A DNA stretch of 64,000 nt from Cristatella mucedo (Eukaryota > Bryozoa > Phylactolaemata > Cristatellidae), in assembly GCA_009760855.2 (NCBI GenBank), contig WPIO01000057.1, forward strand, positions 416,001 through 480,000, in the 5' to 3' direction. Numbering within the stretch: the first letter of the stretch is position 1; every line of letters starts with the position of its first letter. The position numbers were made by a program, and so were the translations under genes. Below, in pieces: positions 55,536 to 64,000 of this stretch. A model generated the notes under the pieces. It searched no databases. It was given only the letters and a program-made list of their open reading frames with translations, and was not told where the DNA came from.

Positions 55536-56357
55536 GTGGCTGGATTACAAGGCTTTGCTGTTTTAATAGGTGATGCTATTGTGCGACCTTCACCACGTGC
55601 TCGTAATCTAGGTGTCGTGTTCGACAGCTGCCTCAATTTCAAAAGCTTCATTCAGAAGACTGCCTCTACAGCTAGCCATCACATCCAATCCCTATCCAAG
55701 ATTAGAAGCTGTCTCCCACAGTAGCTTGTAAAAAATTTAACTAGCTCTTTAGTTCTGTCTCGGCTTGATTATTGTAATTCCCTTTTGGCTGGGCTACCAA
55801 AGAAAGCTATTATGGCACTACAGCGGACTATGAATATGGCTGCAAGGCTGGTCTTCAAGTCCCAGCGGTTTGAGCATGTGTCTCCTTTGCTGAAAGAGCT
55901 AGAATGGTTGCCGGTTGAGCAAAGGATACAGAGCAAAGTTCTTACGCTGACCCATAAGGCCCGCCACGGCTCGGCTCCTTCGTACCTAGCTGAACTGCTG
56001 AATCAGTTTCAGCCTGTTCGCGCCCTCAGGTCCTGTGTGGACAATAAATTAGCTATCCCATTCCTCCGCTTAAAGACAGTTGGCGACAGAAGCTTTAGCT
56101 CTGCAGGTCATAGGCTGTGGAACTCGCTTCCACTATTCTTATGCAACGACATCTACTCTCCAACTGCCGACTATGGCACATCTTTTTCAGCGGTTCTGAA
56201 CTGCTACTCCTATGCTACTCACTACCTCAACTGCTCTCCTAACTCTGCTATGCTTCCCACTTTCTCTTTGTTGCGTGAGACGAAGTCTGTTGGGTACCGA
56301 ATGCGTACCGAAAGCCGCTTAGGCTGTGAGTGCGCTAGACAAAACTCTCCTGCGTAA
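55536..56357 (+). CDS. LINE-beta RT, C-terminal part with one internal stop
   Basis: After the nested insertion LINE-beta resumes at 55397 with MSETFQSGFK and HSTESALLHVNNDILRGN. A deletion then joins straight to the segment after the catalytic box, where the short stretch CTGCTTCTCATAGGACAC is repeated in tandem (55491-55524). From 55536 it reads VLIGDAIVRPSPRARNLGVVF; a TAG falls at about 55722. Then SRLDYCNSLLAGLPKKAI through DNKLAIPFLRLKTVGDRS to the stop at 56357. The YADD box is missing. Confidence 0.85.
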
Positions 56358-57079
56358 CACCCACATGGTCTTTATGACTTTGTGGAGTTACTGACGGAGA
56401 TACATGACATTACATTGCAGATGCATCTTTTATTCTTCACCGTGTGTATCCGCTACTAGATACTCAAAAGAGAAGTGCTAGATACTATCATAGCTTCAAA
56501 GCACTCATTTAAATTTGAGCGGATAACTAACTTCATCGTCAGCCACCGGACTACGCCTGTGTGCAGTTTAGCCTGGATTAATGAGATGGAAAGCACTTGA
56601 TATGTTCATCTTTACTTGAGGTTGTCCCAGCCAGATTCATCAGCTGATGCTGATGCTGTCATATTCCTCGCTGTTAAAGACGTTGGCTATCAATAATTAC
56701 CTTTGCGTCGTGTTATTTAATGAAAAACCTATTGAAACTGCCTGAATATATAACATATTGCCTGACTGTTGTAGCTTATTGACCAGCCCTGTAGTCGTTG
56801 AATGCCTACTCGGCAGCCCCTTCTCACAGTAAATTCGTGTTTTCTTTAGTCCAAAATTAATATAATATGAAAGCGACTTTACAATCTTGAAGGAGAGGCT
56901 TTATTTCATTTCGGACGTAATTATAACCAACAGCTCCCGGCAAAATTGAATTGTCATAATGAACCCTTCGGTGCACATTTTAACCTCAAATTATCGTGAG
57001 CAACAATGTACCAATTTCATTGGTCGAGCTATTTAATTCGTCTACCAGCTTGGTAACCCAGAATGCACTTATCCAGATC

Positions 57080-57275
57080 TGAATGCACGAACCTCAAGAT
57101 GCTTCTTCCGAGCCAAGCACACACTTCCTCTGGGCACAGCTACCGTCAGGCTGGGAGCCAAGGCCGAGCAGCAAGTTTCTTATTTCAGACATCGAACTTG
57201 TTGCTCACAAAGAAGCCAAGCTGGACTGGATTACTAACTATGCACGTCGCCGGCAGATAGAGGATACCTATCCTC
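57080..57275 (+). other. Conserved open stretch in LOX-3 intron 1 (partner of 22010-22195)
   Basis: It is open for 112 codons from 57083. It reads LISDIELVAHKEAKLDWITN before a CT run. No convincing donor follows. Confidence 0.25.
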
Positions 57276-57485
57276 TCTCTCTCTCTCTCTTGTTCACGTA
57301 CCAGCCATCTTTTTATTGGCATGCACGTGGCTCGTTTTCGCACTGTGCCTGCAAGTTTAACAGCCACATGCCATTGTCTATTCCGATACGTTCGACAGTT
57401 GGAAGCAGGTTAGGAGGATAAATAGATAGATAACTCGACTGACAGGGCTCACCTTAAAGTTCTTACGCTGACCCACACGGCCCGC

Positions 57486-57915
57486 CACGGCCGTTGTTGC
57501 TCACAAAGAAGCCGGCCTGGCCTAGATTACTATATATTTAGATTGCAGCTGCTGCAAAACTCGGCAGCTAGGCTTGTCAGTCGTGAGCATCGCAGCTGCC
57601 ACATCACACCGCTTCTCGCCGACCTGCACTGGCTAACAGTTAAGCAACGGATTGACTTAAAGGTTTTGTCGCTCACTTTTAGGTCACTTCATTCTTTGGC
57701 TCCAGCCTATCTCTCAGATATACTCCCCATCAGGCCAAGTATCCTACCACCCGCTTTTCGGAATCCAACTGCCTACAAATAACTCGTACAAACCTCAAAT
57801 CCTTTGGAGACCGTGCATTTAGTTCGTATGCTCCCAAAGCCTGGAACTCCCTCCCGACCTCCGACAGAACATTCTATGACCTGACCACATTTAAAAAGAA
57901 CTTAAAAACACACAT
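57486..57915 (+). mobile_element. LINE-alpha RT fragment in LOX-3 intron 1, tailless
   Basis: It encodes LLQNSAARLVSREHRSCHITPLLADLHWL-like sequence up to TFKKNLKTH with one frameshift, then breaks at AAAAACACACATCACGG into sequence matching 26447 of copy 2. It fills the place of about 4 kb of copy 2 intron. Confidence 0.85.
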
Positions 57916-58126
57916 CACGGTTCGCCATTAATGATTATGGAACTTACTTTTTATGTTAGTGGCCCGTGCACCTGTCGCTGTCCTGAGTTACATAAGAGAT
58001 GTCCAACCACAAGCAAAGGCTACTAAACCACGGCTACATGACACAAAGCCGATAATAATATGGACAGAGAAATAATGTCAATCGCTTGGCCTGCCGTGCA
58101 GCTCTGATTATGCAATCGCATTTCAG

Positions 58127-58287
58127 GAACGTTATACTTACTTCGGACGCCAATTACTACATCCAACTTGTTGGTTCGAATCTGGAGGACGTGGATCCAG
58201 CCTATGCATCGAAATTTATTGTCTTGGCTTCTGTCAGTGACCTTGATGGTTCAGGAACTCGGTCAAAGGTGGATCTCACTTTGAATG
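58127..58287 (+). CDS. LOX-3 exon 2
   Basis: Acceptor CATTTCAG, donor GTAAGT, 161 nt as in LOX-2. Protein changes are few (for example SSLNDVG to SNLEDVD). Confidence 0.87.
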
Positions 58288-59194
58288 GTAAGTCAGGCAT
58301 TTAGTTTTGTTTTTAGACTATACCTGAGCTATTTGCATAAACTATGTACAGGAATATGCAGTTGCTGCAGCCGCATATTCTATTGATTTAGCCAAGAATT
58401 TTTTAAAGAGGCTTCCAGTAGGTAGCCATGGCCGGGACCTTGCCCGAGGCTCACAACTATAGCGAGCAGAAACCGCCAAATGAGTCCGTGCACCCGACTT
58501 GGAGATACATACCAGCGTGGCACCCAATCGCTAAGTCTGAGGTATTCCCTGCTATTTATTTTCTAGACTTTAAGCATTTGTGTCCGGTCATACCCAGACT
58601 CACTGCTCAGCGGCAATTAAGTACACTGGTGCCACCGTCGTCGTCACACTGGTGCTGTAACAAGAATTTCTTTGTTTAAGCAGCCCTCGATGGGGGAACT
58701 GCTCAGTTTGGTAAGCAGATATGCTAAGTAGGGCTACTAAAACACGCGCTCTTGCTTAAGGTCTGAAAAAATCGGCATAGCATTTCTTTTTACAGATGCA
58801 TTAGGAGCGGCTACCGGCTTCTTGCTGGCTGTAGAGTGTAGCACATCGAAGGTTCACAGGTTTTAAGATGTTTCCGCAGAGCGGCTCTCCCGGCGTGTAG
58901 TTGCGGTTTAAAGTGCAGCTAGTGCGGTTCCGCGTTCGGGCAGTCGGTCTCCTGTACGTGGACGCTATCGTACTCAAGGTAGTCTGACGGTATTTCAGGA
59001 GGCTTAAAACAACTGGTCACTTTTAGAAAAGTCAAAAGAGCGTAAACTGTGATGGACAATCAAATACTCCAAAGCGGTTGCAAGTTACTTTTACGATAAG
59101 TAAAAGAAATTAATAAAGCTAAAGAGCCGTCCTCTAAAGGGGCTGAGTAGCAGCCTGCAGCTTTAAATCACTTCTCCAGACGGTACCCATGTTT

Positions 59195-60245
59195 TGAGTA
59201 AGGCAGCTGAGAGATCTAGCAGAGCTAGGGCAGTGACAATCCCGTCATCATCGCCACTTGGAATGTCATTGTTATAACGGAGGAGAGCAGTTTCAGTAAA
59301 GTGCTGCCTCTTAAACCCCGATTGAAATTTTTCTTACGTTTAATTTTTTTCAATATGTTCAACCAGCTGCTTAGCAACAATTCTTTCAAGAATCTTTGAC
59401 GAGAAAGGAAGAAGGGAACTGGGTGGTAGTTTTTATGGACCTATGTATCTAATCCAGGCTTTTTAAGTACGGGTCTAACGATTGCCCGTTTGAATGACTT
59501 TGGTAAGACCCCTTTACCAAAGAAAATCTTTTAAATTGACTAGATCTGCATCCCATCCCAATTTCTGGATACGACATTCAAACCTGCTTTTGAAATTTCT
59601 TTGTAAATTGAAAGGAATCTCTACGACTGTGTACGTGGAAAAAATTAATGGTAGCATGCTTATCAAGAGCATTTCCAAGTGTCATGTTCATTGCATCAGT
59701 GAGGGTATCAAGGCTGTTGGTCCATTCTGGGTGCTGATATTAAAGTCCTGCACCACAAACAGATTTAAAAAATTTGTCTTTATTAATGTTTTGTAAGTTA
59801 CGTCGCTTGACAAGTTTGACATTACCCTGTACACGCAAGGGACAAGGAACAGTAAACGAGACCAAACATTGATCCGAGAGGGTCATCGGACACACCATGA
59901 GGCTAGTGAGAAGACATCCTTGGTGATCACGAGATCTAGAATATGGCCACCAACGTGGGTGGTATAATTAACGTCGTCAAAACCAAAATTCTGTAGTCAA
60001 GAAATGAGCGGATCTGGCTGTTGCTAGTCAACGTGAATGTTTAAGTCTCCAGAAATAAGTAACAGCCTGTCACACACGAATATTTTAGCGAGGAACTGTG
60101 AAAACTCCTCCGTAAATTAGTTTTGACAGGCAGAGGAGGTTGGTATATTACAACAGTGAGTGGCGTTGTCTTTGATGAGAATCTGATTACAACTGATTCA
60201 GACGATGGCCCGTGCGAAAAACTGTACATCATATAACCAAACGAT
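59195..60245 (-). mobile_element. Old LINE-beta remnant in LOX-3 intron 2
   Basis: Partner of 28740-29760. The endonuclease remnant VVIYQPP lies near 60130-60160 on the - strand; RT remnants are near 59210-59480. Confidence 0.8.
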
Positions 60246-60895
60246 TGAGGAATAACAATCTGTTGGCTCCTTCGCCACCAAATTTTAACTTAGTGGGACA
60301 AATTAGAATGTGACGAGACACTGAGGACTAGGTGGTTCGGGGGCGAACAGCTTACGCAAGGAGGGCGCATAGGTACGCCGGCAACAAAATTTTAGCTACC
60401 TGTCAGATTGAGACACAATATCTGCAAATTGATTCAATGCTTAATTGGTAGCCAGTGAAACTCAGACGCGAGCTGTGCAGCTACACTGCAGACTTCAGAC
60501 AAGACGAGACGCTCTGAGCTTTTCCACTAGCTACCGGCTGGCTAGGTCACTGTTAAGGGCACTGGCTAGGAGTTCTCATGATGCTTTTAGGGCTGCATAG
60601 CAGAGGGCTCTTCATATTGAATGCACCAGCTTATTTGCATTTCAAAGAGAAAATACACATCATTCGGGTTGTGCTGGTTTTAGATTGTGTTCAATCTATT
60701 TTCCCACCGATCCTAGCTCAATTATGGTTGACCACGGAGGATGCTATCAGATTTTCTCGGCTTTAGTCGTGGCAAGCAAATGGTATGCTGGGTAACAGTC
60801 ACGCCGTCTATTGTTGTTCACACTCCTAGCGCTAAATGAACAGCAGCAATCTGCACTAATGCTACTGCGAGCTGCGGCCCTTTCACCCCTTGTAG

Positions 60896-61156
60896 GAACC
60901 GAAGGTTCGAGCGATCCTCTTACGATTAACGACATTATGGCCTTCAAACTGCGATCCGGAGAGACGAGCATCAATGTCTTTGATCAGCTGGACCTGGGAG
61001 AAATCCTGACCGTCGACATCCAGCTGCATCCTCCAATTGTCGCCGATAGACTTCACCTTCAATTCATTGTGGTGGTGGATGTAAATAAGAAGAAGGTGTA
61101 CATTTTCCCATGCTATAGCTGGATTGCTCACCAGAAGACACTTCGGACCGCAACAG
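60896..61156 (+). CDS. LOX-3 exon 3
   Basis: Identical to LOX-2 exon 3, including splice sites, in a 380-bp identical block (60814-61193). Confidence 0.92.
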
Positions 61157-61469
61157 GTAGGAAGCAATAGGGCTAGAGTTTAAGCTCTGAGCTCGTTGTT
61201 TTGGGAAAAAAAAACATTTGCCAACAAAGTCCTCTGCAATTCGATTGGCAGCCATGTGAATCCAATCTCAACTTTTTGCACGGTCGTCACCTCGAAAGGT
61301 AAAGTTTCTTAGTTTTTTTTATTTTGTGCCGTCCCTTAATAGTAGGGAGCTTAAGGGTTTACAGAGGCCAATAATATTACGATATTCGTGTTACGCCCTA
61401 ATAGAAATAAATCTCATAATCCTGTCGAACTTTACATATTCCGGAAAGCAGGTATGTCAATCAGTTAAT

Positions 61470-61860
61470 CATAATATGCCCAGTGTCAGCAGGCACATGT
61501 GCACCATGGTCAATCGAGTGGGCGGTGGAAAGTTAGTAAGGAATTTGTAGGTTTGTATTTTTCCCCGAATCGAGGAGGTCATGACGCCTGTAGGTAGTGA
61601 TTTCCTTGCTTCCCTATCCGACGAACAGAAGAACGTACCGCACTACGTCCAAAGGACTAAATGTTCGTTAGAGACACAGCTCAATGATTTCAGTTGGAAG
61701 AGCTGGTGGTGTGATGCTACGTCTGTAGGCGGTATTTCGGAAGGTAGGCCTGAGTAAGGGAGCGATGGGACCTGAAAGGAAGTTGGAGAACGAAACATGT
61801 AGTCGACGGTCTGCTTGATTGGGAGCCAGCGAAGGCCGACGAGAGGTGTTTCAATGACAG
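61470..61860 (-). mobile_element. LINE remnant in LOX-3 intron 3
   Basis: On the - strand it encodes an RT C-terminus-like LRWLPIKQTVDYM and QVPSLPYSGLPSEIPPT. It begins in sequence shared with copy 2 and continues past the breakpoint at 61725. Confidence 0.65.
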
Positions 61861-62202
61861 TTGGCGACAGAAGCTTTAGCTCTGCAGGTCCTAGACTGTG
61901 GAACTCGCTTCCAGAATTCTTAAGCAACGACAACTACTCTCCAACTGCCGACTACTGCACATCTTTTTCAGTGGTCCTGAGCTGCTACTTCTACGCTACT
62001 CAATGTTTAATTACAGAATCTGAAAAATTATTTAAAATGCTTCCCGATACATCCAACTTCTAATGCTCATATGCATTACTCAAACGACATCTACTCTCCA
62101 AGTGCCGACTATGGCACATCTTTTTCAGCAGTCCTGAACTGCTGCTTCTATGCTACTCACTACCTCAACTGCTCTCCTGACTCTGCTATGCTTCCCACTT
62201 TT
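61861..62202 (+). mobile_element. Two LINE-beta RT fragments in place of LOX-3 exons 4-5
   Basis: 61861-62010 (VGDRSFSSAGPRLWNSLPEFL) and 62082-62202 (YSPSADYGTSFSAVLNCC) are overlapping parts of the LINE-beta C-terminus, separated by about 70 bp of AT-rich sequence. The second ends against GAGTTGGCAG of exon 5. Confidence 0.85.
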
Positions 62203-62232
62203 GAGTTGGCAGAACAAGGAATAAACTTATCG
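62203..62232 (+). pseudogene. LOX-3 exon 5 remnant (last 30 nt)
   Basis: Codes ELAEQGINLS followed by the intact donor GTAGGT. The first 155 nt and the acceptor are gone. Confidence 0.88.
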
Positions 62233-63318
62233 GTAGGTCTGCAGCAGCTGCAGTTGTCAATCCGTTCAGTTTTTAGCCTCCTCTCTTCCTTGCTGTGCCG
62301 CTCCTAGCTGCTTGCTCCATTTATCTATCCTTGATTTTCTTGTTCAGCGAGCTGAGTAAGTCATAAAAAGGAGCATATTTGAAGAACCTGGAAACAGTTT
62401 TAGTTCTCTTTAATGCGATACAATATTTATTTATTACTTTCATAATTACTATCATTATATACCCGTCCCTTCGTTAATGCCTACACTAGGGCTGGGTATT
62501 TCCCATCTCATGGCTGTTATGACTCAACGCCAACGTTAGTACCGTACATCCTAACAACAAAATCCAGTCGATGTATTCGAAATATTTAATAGTATTTTGT
62601 AAAGTTTTTGGACCGTAAAAATGCTGAATCAGTGATTCTGTTTAGTGCAGTAGACAACGAATATGACGCCAAACCATTCTCTAAATGCTAAGTTTATTTT
62701 TTAAGCAGTAGCACATGAGGCTTCAAATCTTTGAAAGTGGAAGGAACAGCAGCTAACACGTGTTTCTAACACACAGGTCGGGCGCTTTAATATAATAAGA
62801 AGAAATTTTAGTATTGATGCCACACCCTCCCTGAAATTGATGAATTTGTGTGCAGAGTGCCTACACAAAAAAGAAACATGTTGACTGGCTAGTGCGAGCA
62901 CAGAAACGTACAGTGCGTTCTGATGTAGAGCATGCTACAGAGAATTGGTAAGCGTCTGTTCGATGCCTGCTGAGGTGGAGGTGACTGAATTCATTGGCTG
63001 GTTCAAAAGCCTCATTTACATAGTAGCTCAGGAGCCCGTGCGGAATTTTTTCCGGCTCACTGTGGTCAAGTAAGGTTTACCTGCTGTTGAACTTGAACCA
63101 CTTCCGGTGTCACGTTCTAGAAGCACCTCAGTCCTAGGCAAAGAACCTAGTGTAGCAGATGTTCACATTTTAGCCTGTTAGCATGGCAGAAATTAAACGT
63201 AGTCACGCTGTAGCATTTTTTGTCGTTGATACTATTATTAAGCTATCCAAACTCATCGTTACCTTGCGATACCCACATTTTACAGTTTTGCTCCTCAAGA
63301 TTAGCTCAATCATTGTAG

Positions 63319-64000
63319 GATGGCAGCCTTTACATAGCTGACTATGCTACTTTGCATGAACTACTACCGAAAGAGGACCAATCAACGACGGCCTTCTTTT
63401 GTGTGCCGATCTGCCTGTTTCGCTTACTTCAAAGTGAAGACCTCGTTCCAATTGCCATCCAGCTGTCACAGGATCCAGGACCCAAAAGCCCGATCTGGAC
63501 ACCAAGAGATGGATTTGGCTGGCTATTGGCAAAGATTTACGTCAAAAACGCTGATGGGCGGATACACCAAGCTGTCACGCATCTGCTGAAGACCCACCTT
63601 TTCCTAGAGGCCGTAACAACAGCAATGTGGAGACAACTGCCTACAGCACACCCGATCTTCAAATTGTTGCTTCCGCACACGAGGACAACTATCGCTATTA
63701 ATGCTGCAGCACGGGAGTCACTCATTAACGACGGAGGCATCTTGAGCGAAACACTCTCTACTGGCGTGAAGGGTGCCTATGAAGCAGTGCGTCGATCCTT
63801 CGATGCCTTCAAGATACAGGATTTGATTTTCCCGGACTCCATCAAGGCCAGAGGCGTCGACGATCCTAAGCTTAAGTACTACTATAGAGATGACGGCGTC
63901 CAGCTGTGGAATCTTATATTGCAATATGTCGAGGAAATGATCGGCATCTACTACAATAGTGATGAAGATGTTGTACGCGACACTGAACTACAGGCCTGGA
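63319..64000 (+). CDS. LOX-3 exon 6 (catalytic core, cut by window edge)
   Basis: Acceptor CAATCATTGTAG as in LOX-2. The frame is open to the last base (227 codons). It keeps CLFRLLQSEDLVPIAIQLSQ, WLLAKIYV, THLLKTH and YYYRDDG. Roughly a dozen differences from LOX-2 in the first 400 bp include several amino-acid changes (HLVLEA to HLFLEA; VLDVTLSAG to ILSETLSTG). Confidence 0.92.

Larger units (their letters stand above)
53636..56417 (+). mobile_element. LINE-beta insertion in LOX-3 intron 1, itself split by LINE-alpha
   Basis: The target site is duplicated: CAGAT at 53631-53635 and 56418-56422, against a single copy in LOX-2 (GGCCAGATGCATCC at 21351). LINE-beta pieces are 53636-54063 and 55397-56417, with LINE-alpha 54064-55396 between them. 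The 3' tail is ACATGACATTACATT. It was inserted after the LOX-2/LOX-3 duplication. Confidence 0.93.
53587..64000 (+). pseudogene. LOX-3, third lipoxygenase copy, exon 4 and most of exon 5 lost (truncated by window end)
   Basis: This paralogue of LOX-2 has exon 1 at 53587-53621, exon 2 at 58127-58287, exon 3 at 60896-61156, a 30-nt remnant of exon 5 at 62203-62232, and exon 6 from 63319 to the edge. All surviving exons keep splice sites and open frames, and exon 6 keeps THLLKTH with both iron-binding His. Exon 4 and the first 155 nt of exon 5 are replaced by LINE pieces (61726-62202). Exons 3 and 6 differ in phase (1 against 0), so skipping both would shift frame. I therefore call it a probable recent pseudogene. 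A transcript using other exons is not excluded. Confidence 0.72.

Overview
The window is nuclear DNA of an animal, most likely an invertebrate. It has spliced GT-AG genes of the metazoan PLAT-lipoxygenase (LOX) family, CR1/L2-type LINEs, tRNA-derived SINEs and very long dinucleotide repeats. CpG is not obviously depleted. I cannot name the species from sequence alone. I see no bacterial operon, CRISPR array or rRNA.

The only host genes I can support are tandem LOX copies on the + strand. LOX-1 enters from the left with only its last exon (1989-2171). LOX-2 is complete: seven coding exons between 21310 and 36126 join in phase into a 708-residue protein with an N-terminal PLAT barrel. Its non-heme-iron residues are His400, His405, His584 and Asn588. 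LOX-3 starts at 53587 and runs off the right edge inside its large catalytic exon. LOX-2 and LOX-3 sit in a tandem segmental duplication. Positions from about 10.9 kb to beyond 34 kb match positions from about 38.3 kb to 64 kb, with an offset of 27-32 kb that drifts because of insertions and deletions unique to one copy.

Two LOX observations stand out. LOX-1 and LOX-2 both end in Lys, where animal LOXs normally end in Ile, whose carboxylate binds iron. LOX-3 has lost exon 4 and all but 30 nt of exon 5; LINE debris fills the gap, while every other visible exon stays open. Exon 3 and its flanks are identical over 380 bp between LOX-2 and LOX-3, inside diverged surroundings, which suggests gene conversion.

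Almost everything else is repeat. LINE-alpha is a CR1/L2-type LINE with a 3' stem-loop and an (ATT)n tail. Its best copy is 4940-7320 on the - strand, with a 671-codon reverse-transcriptase frame. LINE-beta is a second such LINE with an (ACATT)n tail; examples are 7877-10310, 24233-25262 and 53636-56417. SINE-1 has a tRNA-like head and its own tail. SINE-2 has a tRNA-like head and a tail resembling the LINE-alpha 3' end. Many insertions are nested, and many occur in only one copy of the duplication, so their order can be read. Long (TG)n, (CT)n, (TA)n and (GTCTCT/GCCTCT)n tracts differ greatly in length between the copies.

Layout: 1-1860 LINE-alpha fragments; 1989-2171 LOX-1 end; 2.3-4.0 kb unassigned; 4.0-10.9 kb SINE and LINE block; 10.9-21.2 kb upstream part of duplication copy 2; 21.3-36.4 kb LOX-2; 36.6-38.2 kb LINE-alpha debris; 38.3-53.5 kb upstream part of copy 3, with about 4.3 kb absent from copy 2; 53.6-64 kb LOX-3.
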